From the NCBI GenBank assembly GCA_902783255.1, contig CACZQB010000003.1:119155-183154 (forward strand): a stretch of DNA of 64,000 bases. Reading direction: 5' to 3'. Position numbers and translations under genes: made by a program. The notes under the pieces are model-generated. The model saw only the letters and a program-made list of their open reading frames with translations. It did not search any database and had not been told where the DNA came from. How positions within the stretch are numbered: the stretch's first letter is position 1; each line of letters begins with the position of its first letter. Source of the stretch: Oscillospiraceae bacterium. GTDB lineage: Bacteria; Bacillota; Clostridia; Oscillospirales; UBA644. Of the stretch, positions 15,294 to 24,032 are shown in pieces.

Positions 15294-16664
15294 ATGAATT
15301 ATAAAGATTATTTTGCATCTCTGAAAGGGAAAAACGTAACGGTAGTAGGTTTCGGCGTAAGCAACCGTCCGTTTGTAAAAATGCTTTCCGAATGCGGCGC
15401 GCTTGTAACGGTCCGGGATAAAAAAGAACCCGAAAAAGAAATTCAAAGCGAATTTGAAGGCATAAAATTCATAACGGGCGAAAAGTATCTTGAAGATCTG
15501 AACGACAAGCTTATTTTCAAAACCCCGGGCATGCGCAGAGATATACCCGAATTTGAAGCGGCGGAAAAAAACGGAGCAAAAATAACGAGCGAAATGCAGC
15601 TTTTTTTTGAGCTTTGTCCGTGCAGAATAATTGCCGTAACCGGCAGTGAGGGAAAAACCACCACGACCACTCTTATTTACAATATACTCAAAGAGCAGGG
15701 GTACCGCGTTTTTCTCGGCGGAAATATCGGAACACCGCTTTTACCGCGCATTTCGCAAATGAACGAAAATGATTTTGTTGTTGCGGAGCTTTCATCGTTT
15801 CAGCTTTCGGATATGACTTCAAGCGCGGATACCGCAGTAATAACAAATATTGTTGAAGAGCATCTCAACTGGCACAAATCGATGGAAGAGTATATAGACG
15901 CGAAGAAAAACGTTTTTCGTTTTCAGAAAAAAAACGGCAGACTCATTCTCAACGCCGACTATGCCACAACGCTTTCACTTGCGCCGGAAGCTAACGGTAA
16001 GACTGAATTCTTCTCAATGAAAAAACCTCAGGAAAACGGTACTTTTCTGAACGAAAACGGTTTTATCGTCCATAAAGACAGGGCAGGTTCCGTTCTTCTT
16101 TTCCACAGAGATATAATAAAGCTTCCCGGAGACCACAATGTTGAAAATTTCATGGCAGCCGTATGTGCCACATGGGGTCTTGCGGATATTTCGACATACA
16201 GAAAAGTCGCAAAGGAGTTTTCGGGCGTCGAGCACAGAATGGAGTTCGTGCGCGAAAAAGACGGAGTAAAATACTACAACGATTCGATCGCGACATCGCC
16301 CACATCGGTAATAGCATGTCTGAAAAGCCAGACGCAGAGAATTATCACGATAAGCGGCGGTTCCGATAAAAATCTCGATTATTCCGCAGTAGCTCCGTAT
16401 ATAATCAAATATGTAAAGCATATGATTCTTACAGGGCAGACGGCTCAGAAAATATATAAAGCAGTCACTGAATGCGAAGGATACGATCCGGATAATACCG
16501 TTATAGAATTCGCGGACGGAATGGCAGACGCAGTAAAAAAAGCTCATGATTGCGCAAAAAGCGGCGATATCGTTTATCTTTCGCCTATTTCGGCGTCTTT
16601 TGACTGCTATAAGAATTTCGAAGAACGCGGAAAACATTTCAAGCAGCTTGTAAATGAGCTGTAA
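15294..16664 (+). CDS. murD: UDP-N-acetylmuramoyl-L-alanine--D-glutamate ligase
   Basis: 456 residues. Adds D-glutamate to UDP-MurNAc-L-Ala in the cytoplasmic phase of peptidoglycan synthesis. Domain order is an N-terminal Rossmann-like UDP-binding part (VTVVGFGVSNRPF at 15-27), a central ATPase with the P-loop GSEGKTTTT at 117-125 (Ser-Glu replaces the usual Thr-Asn), the magnesium segment VAELSSFQL, the carbamylated-lysine region around ITNIVEEHLNWHKSMEEYIDAKK, and a C-terminal domain with GGSDKN and YLSPISASFD. The start has no recognisable Shine-Dalgarno; with tpiA ending 13 bp upstream, re-initiation is a reasonable guess. Usually murD lies in a dcw cluster; here it is isolated. Confidence 0.93.
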   Translation: MNYKDYFASLKGKNVTVVGFGVSNRPFVKMLSECGALVTVRDKKEPEKEIQSEFEGIKFITGEKYLEDLNDKLIFKTPGMRRDIPEFEAAEKNGAKITSEMQLFFELCPCRIIAVTGSEGKTTTTTLIYNILKEQGYRVFLGGNIGTPLLPRISQMNENDFVVAELSSFQLSDMTSSADTAVITNIVEEHLNWHKSMEEYIDAKKNVFRFQKKNGRLILNADYATTLSLAPEANGKTEFFSMKKPQENGTFLNENGFIVHKDRAGSVLLFHRDIIKLPGDHNVENFMAAVCATWGLADISTYRKVAKEFSGVEHRMEFVREKDGVKYYNDSIATSPTSVIACLKSQTQRIITISGGSDKNLDYSAVAPYIIKYVKHMILTGQTAQKIYKAVTECEGYDPDNTVIEFADGMADAVKKAHDCAKSGDIVYLSPISASFDCYKNFEERGKHFKQLVNEL

Positions 16665-16690
16665 AATATAAATAGGAAAAAGGTGATAAA

Positions 16691-17725
16691 GTGACGGCAA
16701 AATTCAAGGATCTTGAGCAGATGCTGCTTGTTGAGTCCGAATGCGGCAATGAACGCGAATTTTCGGAATACTGCGCAAAACTGCTCGAACAGTACACAGG
16801 TCCCGAAAATATCAGCATTGACAGACTGAACAACGTTATAGCGTATATCGGCGACCGCACAAAGAAAAAAATCATGCTCACCGCTCACCTGGACGAGCTT
16901 TCCATGATCGTTACGGGTATTACGGACGAGGGGTTTGTAAACGTTTACCGTGTAGGAGGCGTAGACAGGAGGACTCTTCTTTCCGCAGAGGTCACCGTAG
17001 CGGGCAACGACGGTATTATATGTTCCACCCCTCCGCACCTTACAAAACCGGGAGAAGGCAACAAGGTTCCGGAATACAAAAATATCTATATCGATCTCGG
17101 CCTCAAGGCAGACGAGGTAAAAAAACGTGTTAAGATCGGCGACAGAGTAAGAATCAAAGCTCCCGTCACAGAGCTTCTCAACGGCAGATTCGCATCGAAG
17201 GCTCTCGACAACAAGCTTTGCTGCTTTGCAATTCTTACCGCGCTCAGAAAGCTGAAAAAGCTTATAGCTCACAATGAGCTTGACTGCTGCATAGTTGTGA
17301 TGTTTGCGTCCGAAGAAGAAGTTGGCTCTCGCGGAGCAACCGTTGGCACATACGGTATAGAGCCTGACGAAGCGTTAGTGCTTGACGTAACATTCGCAAA
17401 ACAGGCAGATGCTCCCGGCCACGGTCTAGGAGAAGGAGCCGTAATAGAGTTTTCGAGCTTTTTTGACAGAAAGCTTATGAAGGCTGTCGATAAGGCTGCA
17501 AAAGATCGCGGAATAAAGCATCAGTACGAGGCGAACGGCGCGGCATACGGCACGGATGCAGACACGATCCCGGTAATAGGCAATGGTGTAAGGACCGGAC
17601 TTATTTCTATTCCCGTGCGTTATATGCATACGCCGGTCGAAGTAGGCGATATGGATGATGTTGAAAGCGCGGCGGATATTCTTGCGGCGTATCTGAGAAC
17701 ATATGAGATAGGAGGCGAAGAATAA
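16691..17725 (+). CDS. M42-family aminopeptidase (first of three)
   Basis: 344 residues from a GTG at 16691, 5 bp after AAAAGGTG. M42 enzymes are cytoplasmic dinuclear metal aminopeptidases, usually large tetrahedral particles, that trim peptides. The metal and catalytic residues are in order: His66 and Asp68 in TAHLDE, the bridging Asp in SKALDNKLC, the EE pair in FASEEEVGSRGA, Asp in LVLDVTFA, and the last His in PVRYMHTPVE. The domain inserted between strands (GGVDRRTLL to KIGDRVRI) fits the dodecamer-forming PDZ-like subdomain. The next paralogue starts 1 bp after its stop. Specificity (glutamyl, leucyl or lysyl) cannot be assigned. Confidence 0.9.
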   Translation: MTAKFKDLEQMLLVESECGNEREFSEYCAKLLEQYTGPENISIDRLNNVIAYIGDRTKKKIMLTAHLDELSMIVTGITDEGFVNVYRVGGVDRRTLLSAEVTVAGNDGIICSTPPHLTKPGEGNKVPEYKNIYIDLGLKADEVKKRVKIGDRVRIKAPVTELLNGRFASKALDNKLCCFAILTALRKLKKLIAHNELDCCIVVMFASEEEVGSRGATVGTYGIEPDEALVLDVTFAKQADAPGHGLGEGAVIEFSSFFDRKLMKAVDKAAKDRGIKHQYEANGAAYGTDADTIPVIGNGVRTGLISIPVRYMHTPVEVGDMDDVESAADILAAYLRTYEIGGEE

Positions 17726-17726
17726 T

Positions 17727-18785
17727 ATGAGCGAAAACGCAAATAAATACGATCTTCTTGAAAAGCTGTGCAATCTGAACGGATTGAGCGGCGAGGAAGA
17801 CGAAGTTCGCGATTTTATAAAAAGCGAAATAGAAAGTTACTGCGACGAAATAATAACCGATAATCTCGGAAATCTGCTGGCTCATAAAAAAGGCAAAAAA
17901 ACACCTCCGAAAACAATTATGTTTCAGGCTCATATGGACGAAACGGGCTATTACGTTAACGGTATAGACGATGACGGATGTCTGAAAATAGACTCCATTG
18001 GCGTCTCCACGAGTGTTACGCCGGGAAAGACGGTGCTTGTAAAAGCGACTGCCGGAGACGAGCCGAAAATGATAAAGGGCGTTATAGGAGTATGCCCGAT
18101 ACATCTTGCGTCAAACTCTTCCGAACTTCCGCAGATAAAATCTCTTCGTGTTGATATCGGAGCAAAGAAAAAAGAAGAAGCCGAAGGCAAGGTATGTCTT
18201 GGTGACAGCGTATATTTCAACGGTGAGTTCGGCAAATTCGGCGATTTCATAAAAGCAAAGGCAATCGACGACCGCGCAGGCTGTTTTGCCATGATAAGAC
18301 TTATAAAAACCGAGCTTGAATATGACACATGGTTCGCATTTACGGTTCAGGAAGAAACGGGGTGCCGCGGATCAAAAGCGGCGGCGCACAGAATAAGACC
18401 CGATATTTCATTTACGCTTGAGGGAACAACGGCTGCAGACATAGGCGGTGTTGACGACGACGGAAAAGTATGCATTCTGGGCAACGGTGTCGCTGTTTCG
18501 TTTATGGACCGGTCAACGGTTTACAATCCGAGATTTATTAAAGCCGTTACGGATATCGCAGACGAAAAAGGCGTGAAATGGCAGATAAAAACATTTGTTT
18601 CGGGCGGCAACGACGCAGGCAACATTCAGCGATCGGCAGACGGAACGCTTGTTTGCACACTTTCCGTTCCGGTCAGATATCTGCACTCAAGAATTTCCGT
18701 ATGCGCACCGCAGGATACAGACAGTATGTTTGATTTCTGCAAAGCCGTAAGCGCATCTATGGAAAATCTTTTCGATATCAATTAA
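17727..18785 (+). CDS. M42-family aminopeptidase (second of three)
   Basis: 352 residues, 1 bp after the previous gene with GGAGGCGAAG as ribosome site inside that gene's end. The catalytic set is AHMDE (His and Asp), AIDDRAG (bridging Asp), VQEETGCRG (Glu pair), TLEGTTAAD with Glu where the first paralogue has Asp, and VRYLHSRIS (His). The Glu/Asp difference at this position is a known divide within M42 that goes with metal or substrate preference. The sequence is clearly diverged from its neighbours, so the three are old paralogues kept for different substrates or to form mixed complexes. Cytoplasmic peptide turnover is the likely role. Confidence 0.9.
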   Translation: MSENANKYDLLEKLCNLNGLSGEEDEVRDFIKSEIESYCDEIITDNLGNLLAHKKGKKTPPKTIMFQAHMDETGYYVNGIDDDGCLKIDSIGVSTSVTPGKTVLVKATAGDEPKMIKGVIGVCPIHLASNSSELPQIKSLRVDIGAKKKEEAEGKVCLGDSVYFNGEFGKFGDFIKAKAIDDRAGCFAMIRLIKTELEYDTWFAFTVQEETGCRGSKAAAHRIRPDISFTLEGTTAADIGGVDDDGKVCILGNGVAVSFMDRSTVYNPRFIKAVTDIADEKGVKWQIKTFVSGGNDAGNIQRSADGTLVCTLSVPVRYLHSRISVCAPQDTDSMFDFCKAVSASMENLFDIN

Positions 18786-18797
18786 GGAGATGACGAC

Positions 18798-19820
18798 ATG
18801 AAAGACAGTATATTCAATACAATGAAAGCTCTTAACGGCTTTGTATCGCCGTCCGCTCATGAACGCGAAGAGCTTGAATACGTAAAAAAAGAGATCGCTC
18901 CGTTTGCAGGTGAAGAAAACATCTGTTTTGACAAAATGGGTAACATGATCGCCGTTTTAGGCAAGGGCAAGGGCGAAAAAGTTATGTTTTCCGCACATTC
19001 CGACACATTGGGCTTCGTCGCATATTTTATAGATGAAAAAGGATTTGTTAAAGTTTCTCCTCTCGGCGGAATCAATACTCAGACCCTCAGAGGCAGGCAG
19101 GTAAGATTTACAAATGGCGTAAACGGTCTTCTTTGCTTTGAATCCGGCGATCTCAATATGAGGACCGCTTATGTCGATATCGGCGCATCTTCAAAAGAAG
19201 AGGCTGAAAAGCTTATTTCTCTCGGTATGGCGGCATCAGTTGTCGGTGAAGTGTTCAGAATGGGTACGGAAAACGATCCCAGGATAGTTTCTCCGTTCCT
19301 TGACGACAGAATAGCCGTAGCTATTCAGATAGAAGCTATCAAAAAGCTTTCGGAATGCGCAAATGAGCTTAAAAACGAAGTTTATTTTGTTTTCTCGGTT
19401 CAGGAAGAAGTCGGCATAAGGGGCGCTTCGACCGCTGCTTTCGGCATAGACCCCGTATACGGCGTTGCCATAGACGTTACGTCCGCAGCAGATACACCCA
19501 AATGCGACCCGATGAATATGTCTGTAGGCGCAGGCGCATGCATAAAATATATGGACGGAAGTCTTATCTGTTCGCCGAAGATGACGGAGTTTATGAACAG
19601 AGTTGCAGAAGATGCCGGAATAAAACATCAGACAGAAATTCTTCTTCACGGCGGAACGGACGCCGCTGCTATCCAGAGAACCCGCGCAGGCGTATATGCC
19701 GGCGGAATTTCGATAGCCACACGTTATATCCATACTCCAACCGAAGAAGTTTCTCTTGCGGACTGCGAATCATGCGTTGAGCTGATAGTTGCTCTCTGCA
19801 AAGAAGGATTTACATTCTGA
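18798..19820 (+). CDS. M42-family aminopeptidase (third of three)
   Basis: 340 residues; RBS AAGGAGATGACG precedes the ATG 12 bp after the second paralogue. Catalytic residues: SAHSDT (His and Asp, with Thr in place of the usual Glu after the Asp), FLDDRIA (bridging Asp), VQEEVGIRGA (Glu pair), AIDVTSAADTP (Asp) and TRYIHTPTE (His). The loss of the Glu in AHxDE, which is the presumed general-base neighbour, is unusual and may alter metal affinity. The stop TGA shares its last base with the ATG of the Fe-S protein gene (TGATG), so the operon extends into it. Confidence 0.88.
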   Translation: MKDSIFNTMKALNGFVSPSAHEREELEYVKKEIAPFAGEENICFDKMGNMIAVLGKGKGEKVMFSAHSDTLGFVAYFIDEKGFVKVSPLGGINTQTLRGRQVRFTNGVNGLLCFESGDLNMRTAYVDIGASSKEEAEKLISLGMAASVVGEVFRMGTENDPRIVSPFLDDRIAVAIQIEAIKKLSECANELKNEVYFVFSVQEEVGIRGASTAAFGIDPVYGVAIDVTSAADTPKCDPMNMSVGAGACIKYMDGSLICSPKMTEFMNRVAEDAGIKHQTEILLHGGTDAAAIQRTRAGVYAGGISIATRYIHTPTEEVSLADCESCVELIVALCKEGFTF

Positions 19821-20464
19821 TGACGTTAAACGACATAAAACGGTTTCTTGACTGCCGCGTAAGCGATGTGGGAGCCGCAAAATTACCCGAGCCTTTTATG
19901 GGGCTCGGGTATGTGATAAGCTTATGCATAAAGCTTTCCGATCCTGTTGTTGAAACAATAACTGACAGACCGACGCACGCTTATTTCCACCACTACCGTT
20001 CGGTAAACAGAGCTCTTGACGACGCATCGCACGCACTCGGGTTGTATCTTCAGAAAAACGGATACGATTTTTATCCCGTAGCCGCATCTCAATCCGTAAA
20101 CACCGACGGCAATCCGTTCAAAGGGGATTATTCGCACAAGCAGACAGCCGTATACTGCGGTCTCGGTTTTGTAGGACTGAACAATCTTTTTATCCATAAT
20201 AAATTCGGACCGAGAGTCAGGCTCGCAACGGTATTCACAGACTGTCCCGTAACGGATAATCAGGCGCATGTAATGGATAAGAACGAATATACGGCATGTT
20301 CGCAGTGCGGCAGATGCATTAAAGCGTGTCCGGCTCAGGCGATCACGCCGAACGGATTTGACCCGAAAGCGTGTTCGGACTATATGAAAAAAGCGTTTCA
20401 GCTTATCGGCAGAGGTTCGGTATGCGGAATATGCATGAAAGTGTGCAGCGAGTATCACAAATAA
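19820..20464 (+). CDS. Short QueG-like double [4Fe-4S] protein
   Basis: 214 residues, 1-bp overlap with the third M42 gene. The C-terminal half holds two cluster motifs: CSQCGRCIKACP at 160-171, Cys185, and CGICMKVC at 202-209. The middle segment (GLGFVGLNNLFIHNKFGPRVRLATVFTD, about 114-141) is the DUF1730/QueG signature. Full QueG (epoxyqueuosine reductase, about 380 residues) also has a cobalamin-binding N-terminus and HEAT repeats, largely absent here, so queuosine synthesis is not supported; such short relatives are usually called 4Fe-4S double-cluster proteins of unknown role, perhaps reductases. Cotranscription with three peptidases is clear but the functional link is not. Confidence 0.75.
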   Translation: MTLNDIKRFLDCRVSDVGAAKLPEPFMGLGYVISLCIKLSDPVVETITDRPTHAYFHHYRSVNRALDDASHALGLYLQKNGYDFYPVAASQSVNTDGNPFKGDYSHKQTAVYCGLGFVGLNNLFIHNKFGPRVRLATVFTDCPVTDNQAHVMDKNEYTACSQCGRCIKACPAQAITPNGFDPKACSDYMKKAFQLIGRGSVCGICMKVCSEYHK

Positions 20465-20473
20465 CGGTCTGTA

Positions 20474-20502
20474 TTGACTTTTTGAATTTCGTGTGATACA
20501 AT
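20474..20502 (+). promoter_or_regulatory. Promoter of the cysteine desulfurase operon
   Basis: TTGACT, 17 bp, TACAAT, 30 bp before the ATG of the desulfurase. Only 9 bp separate it from the previous stop codon. Confidence 0.75.
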
Positions 20503-20532
20503 TAACGCAGAATTTGTTTTTTTGAGGTTTTT

Positions 20533-21684
20533 ATGAAAAAAGTATATGCAGACAACGCCGCAACGACAAGAATTTCAGATGAGGCGCTTCTTGCAATGCT
20601 GCCGTATCTTAAAGATAATTTTGCAAATCCGAGCTCATACCATTCAGCGGGCAGAGAGGTCAGACTTGCCGTTGAAAACGCAAGACAGCAAACAGCATCT
20701 GTAATTGCCTGCGATAAAGACGAACTGTATTTCACTTCCGGCGGAACGGAAAGCAACAACTGGGCGATCAAGGGCGCGGCATATCTCAAAAAAAACATGG
20801 GAAAGCATATAATAACATCGAAAATCGAACATCACGCCGTTTTAAATCCGCTTAAATCACTTGAAAAGGACGGTTTTGAAATATCGTATATTGATGTTGA
20901 CAAAAACGGTTTTGTATCTGTCGAAGCACTCGAAAAAGCAATCAGACCGGATACAGTGCTTATTACGGTAATGTTTGCAAACAACGAAACAGGAGCGATA
21001 CAGCCTGTTGAAGAAATAGGTCAGATTGCAAAGGACCACGGTATTCTTTTTCACACAGACGCCGTATCAGCTTTCTGCCATATCCCTATAAACGTAAACA
21101 CGATGAATATAGATATGCTTTCGTTTTCAGGGCATAAATTCAACGCCCCGAAAGGCGTGGGAGGTCTTTACATAAAAAGAGGGATCGTTTTACCCTGTCT
21201 TATCGACGGCGGCAATCAGGAAAATTCAAAACGCGGCGGCACCGAAAACGCTGCGGGGATAATTGCGATGGGGGAAGCGGCAAAAAATGCTGCGGCTGAA
21301 ATGCAAAAAGAAGCGGAGCGTCTTTCAGAACTGAGAGAAAAGCTTCTGTTGGGACTTTTTGATAAAATTCCGGGTATTATAAGAAACACCCCCGAAAAAA
21401 ACACTCTTCCCGGCACTGTCAACGTAAGTATTCCGTTTTGCGAGGGTGAGGCACTTGTTTTGATGCTTGACCTTAAAGGCGTTTATGCGTCGTCCGGCTC
21501 CGCCTGCATGTCCGGATCAAAAGATCCTTCTCATGTGCTTACCGCAATGGGACTCGACGAAAAAGCCGCTCACGGCGCGGTCCGTTTCAGTTTTGACAGA
21601 TACACTGCAGAAGAAGATATAAATATAATACTTGACGTTTTTCCCGAAGCTGTAAGGAAGCTGCGCGCAGTATCACGCCCGTAA
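20533..21684 (+). CDS. Cysteine desulfurase (NifS/IscS-like)
   Basis: 383 residues. PLP enzyme that takes sulfur from cysteine as a protein-bound persulfide for Fe-S clusters, thiamine or tRNA thiolation. Seen: DNAATT at 7-12, His101 in KIEHHAV (stacks on PLP), NNETGAIQP at 150-158, Lys202 in SFSGHKFNAPKG (Schiff base), and the catalytic Cys325 in ASSGSACMSGS. The flexible loop resembles the NifS/IscS class I group. In this window it is not next to iscU or thiI; its neighbours are a cupin and uvrC. It may supply sulfur for the Fe-S proteins encoded nearby, but that is only positional. Confidence 0.93.
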   Translation: MKKVYADNAATTRISDEALLAMLPYLKDNFANPSSYHSAGREVRLAVENARQQTASVIACDKDELYFTSGGTESNNWAIKGAAYLKKNMGKHIITSKIEHHAVLNPLKSLEKDGFEISYIDVDKNGFVSVEALEKAIRPDTVLITVMFANNETGAIQPVEEIGQIAKDHGILFHTDAVSAFCHIPINVNTMNIDMLSFSGHKFNAPKGVGGLYIKRGIVLPCLIDGGNQENSKRGGTENAAGIIAMGEAAKNAAAEMQKEAERLSELREKLLLGLFDKIPGIIRNTPEKNTLPGTVNVSIPFCEGEALVLMLDLKGVYASSGSACMSGSKDPSHVLTAMGLDEKAAHGAVRFSFDRYTAEEDINIILDVFPEAVRKLRAVSRP

Positions 21685-21716
21685 AAGAAAAAAAGAATCA
21701 TAAAAGAGGTAATAAA

Positions 21717-22067
21717 ATGCACAGAAAAGCATCAGACAGAGAAGTTGAGATACGCCCGAATATGAAAGGCGGAAAAGGCGAAGTAAGACTTCTGCATTCG
21801 TTTTCGGATAAAGAGCTTGAAAGTCCTGCAAGACTTTGCGCCGAAATAAACATTGAACCGGGCAATTCCATAGGAGTGCACACGCATGAAAACGAAGAAG
21901 AGATTTTTTATATTATCGAAGGCACGGCAAAAGCAAACGACAACGGTGAAGATGTAATTCTTACATCAGGCGATTCTCTTCTCACCGGCGGCGGCAGATG
22001 CCACGGAATAGAGAACATAGGGGACAAAACTCTTCGCCTTGTGGCAGTCGTAATTAGGTTTTCCTGA
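21717..22067 (+). CDS. Small cupin-domain protein
   Basis: 116 residues; AGAGGTAATAA precedes the ATG. A single cupin barrel with metal-binding residues in the usual spacing: VHTHENEEEIFYIIEG at about 44-59 (two His and a Glu) and RCHGIENIG near 84-92 (the last His). Single cupins of this size bind a metal and small ligand; activities include isomerases, dioxygenases and sensing, and none can be chosen here. It shares the last base of its stop with the ATG of uvrC (TGATGG), so the two are translated together. Confidence 0.8.
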   Translation: MHRKASDREVEIRPNMKGGKGEVRLLHSFSDKELESPARLCAEINIEPGNSIGVHTHENEEEIFYIIEGTAKANDNGEDVILTSGDSLLTGGGRCHGIENIGDKTLRLVAVVIRFS

Positions 22068-23866
22068 TGGATCTGCTGAAAAAAGCGCTTGAGCTTCCCG
22101 AAAAGCCGGGCGTTTATATTATGCACAATGCCGAGGGACGGATAATATACGTCGGCAAGGCAAAAATACTGAAAAACAGAGTTACAAGTTATTTCAGAAA
22201 CGGAGAACATACTCCGAAAACCGCAAAACTCGTATCTGAGGTCGCAGATTTTGACGTGATAATCTGCGAATCCGAGCTTGACGCTCTTTTGACGGAGTGC
22301 AGTCTTATCCGCCACCATTCGCCGTTTTACAATATTAAATTAAAAGAAGGAAAAGGATCCGGATATCCGTATATTCACCTTTACAAAGAAAAAATCGGAA
22401 ACATCGAAGCGCCCATGCTTGAAATGTCTTTTCAGAAAACGGGCAACGGCAAATATTTCGGTCCATTCATTTCACGATTCAATGCGAAAAATCTTATAAA
22501 TCTTCTGTCTGCGGCATTCAAACTGCCCAAGTGCGGCAAAAACAGTGCGCGGACAGACAAAGGCTGCATTGAAAAACAGATAGACAGATGCGCAGGCTGG
22601 TGCGTAGGCGATGTAAGCGAAGAAGAGAGAGATGCGGTATATGAAGATATCGTTTCGGTAATGTCCGGCAACGCCGACGAGCTTTATAACAGAACGAAAA
22701 AAGAGATGGAAGCTGCGGCTGAAAAACTCGAATTCGAAAGAGCCGCTCAGATGCGGGACAGACTTAGATCACTTTCTCTCATTACAGAAAAACAGCGGCC
22801 GATGGTCTCTCAGAAAAGGAATGCGGACTACATAGCATGCGGAGAAACAGACGGACACTGCGCCGTTTTCATGCTGAGGATACGCAACGGATATGTTATA
22901 GGCGAAAACTGCAATATCTTTTCCGAAAAAATGTCTTCCGATCTGCTGAGAGAATATATTGAAAGATTTTATACCGAAGAGACCCAGCTGCCTACAAAAA
23001 TATATCTGGAACAGAAACACGACTGGATGACGCTCATAAACGAATGGCTTGGCGGCATAGTTACGACAGCGTCTTTCGATTCAGACAAAACGCTTCTTTC
23101 CGTTTCGAAAAAAAATGCGGAGGAACGCCTTTTGCAATTTGAGGGCAGAACAAAAAAAGGGCAGCGGATACAGCGCCTTTTCAATCAATTTATCGGTATC
23201 GACAATGTGCGCAGGACCGAGATATATGATATAAGCCATATTGCGGGCGAAGAGGTCGTTTGCGGAATGGTCGTGTGCGTTGACGGGAACTTCGAAAAGA
23301 AATCTTACAAACGGCTCAAAATAGGCAAAATGGAAGGATTTGACGATACTGCCTATATGTATGAAGCGATATCGAGGCGTCTTGCGAGATTTTGCGACGG
23401 CGATGAAAAATTTGCGCCGGCTCCCGACCTTATCGTGTGCGACGGCGGCAGCGGTCAGATCAACGCCGCGCTCCGCGCCATAAGCGACAACGGACTTTCG
23501 ATCCCTGTTGTGGGGTTCAAAAAAGACAGTAAGCACAGAACAAAGGCAATCGCATTTTCAGACCCGTTTATGCCCGACAAGCAGCTTTCATCAGATCGCG
23601 AGGTGTTCGCATTCTGCGGCAGGCTGCAGGAAGAGGTCCACCGCTACGCGATAGAATACCACAGAAATCTTCGCGACAAGCTTACGCAGCAGTCACGCCT
23701 TACTCAGGTAGAAGGAATAGGCAAGGCAAAAGCGAAAGATCTTTTTCTCAGATTCAAGAGCGTTGAAAACGTTGCAAACGCAACCGTTGAAGAGCTTTGT
23801 GAGGTAAAAGGCATTTCACCTGTTCTTGCGGAACGTATAAAAGCTGAGCTTGCAAATAACGAATAA
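22067..23866 (+). CDS. uvrC: Excinuclease ABC subunit C
   Basis: 599 residues. In nucleotide excision repair UvrC makes the incisions on both sides of a lesion recognised by UvrAB. Domains in order: GIY-YIG nuclease (KPGVYIMHNAEGRIIYVGKAK, about 12-33; 3' cut), a Cys-bearing region near 150-190, the UVR helical hairpin (AAEKLEFERAAQMRDRL near 215-231), the RNase H-like EndoV domain for the 5' cut (YDISHIAGEEVVCGMVV near 387-403 and LIVCDGGSGQI), and C-terminal helix-hairpin-helix repeats (GIGKAKAKDLF ... VKGISPVLAERI). Normal length. It is cotranscribed with the upstream cupin and ends at a terminator-like hairpin. Confidence 0.96.
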   Translation: MDLLKKALELPEKPGVYIMHNAEGRIIYVGKAKILKNRVTSYFRNGEHTPKTAKLVSEVADFDVIICESELDALLTECSLIRHHSPFYNIKLKEGKGSGYPYIHLYKEKIGNIEAPMLEMSFQKTGNGKYFGPFISRFNAKNLINLLSAAFKLPKCGKNSARTDKGCIEKQIDRCAGWCVGDVSEEERDAVYEDIVSVMSGNADELYNRTKKEMEAAAEKLEFERAAQMRDRLRSLSLITEKQRPMVSQKRNADYIACGETDGHCAVFMLRIRNGYVIGENCNIFSEKMSSDLLREYIERFYTEETQLPTKIYLEQKHDWMTLINEWLGGIVTTASFDSDKTLLSVSKKNAEERLLQFEGRTKKGQRIQRLFNQFIGIDNVRRTEIYDISHIAGEEVVCGMVVCVDGNFEKKSYKRLKIGKMEGFDDTAYMYEAISRRLARFCDGDEKFAPAPDLIVCDGGSGQINAALRAISDNGLSIPVVGFKKDSKHRTKAIAFSDPFMPDKQLSSDREVFAFCGRLQEEVHRYAIEYHRNLRDKLTQQSRLTQVEGIGKAKAKDLFLRFKSVENVANATVEELCEVKGISPVLAERIKAELANNE

Positions 23867-23914
23867 AAAAAGGACGCGAAGGGACACTTGCCGTATAGCA
23901 GGTGTCCTTTATAT
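23864..23914 (+). repeat. Hairpin repeat, left copy (also uvrC terminator)
   Basis: After an A7 run comes GGACGC (23872-23877), a short gap, then GGACAC (23882-23887) paired with GTGTCC (23902-23907) and TTTATATT. It works as a terminator for uvrC. The same element, reverse-complemented, is found at 25336-25388 on the other side of the XRE-TPR gene; both have A-run, GGACGC, 4-5 bases, then a 26-nt hairpin starting GGACAC and ending TGTCC. Confidence 0.7.
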
Positions 23915-23962
23915 TCAGTAAAATATCAATGATTACTTGTTTTTTTAACAACGAATTGATAA

Positions 23963-23991
23963 TTGATATGCGCGACATTACATGATATAAT
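23963..23991 (+). promoter_or_regulatory. Promoter of the XRE-TPR gene
   Basis: TTGATA, 17 bp, TATAAT with an extended -10 (TGATATAAT), 41 bp before the ATG. Confidence 0.75.
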
Positions 23992-24032
23992 ATGATCACA
24001 CCGGTGAAAAAGAAAAACTTGGAGGTGCTTAT

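Noticed and set aside
19820..20464. queG (epoxyqueuosine reductase)
   Set aside because: Only 214 residues, without the HEAT repeats and most of the cobalamin-binding part; kept as a QueG-like protein of unknown function.
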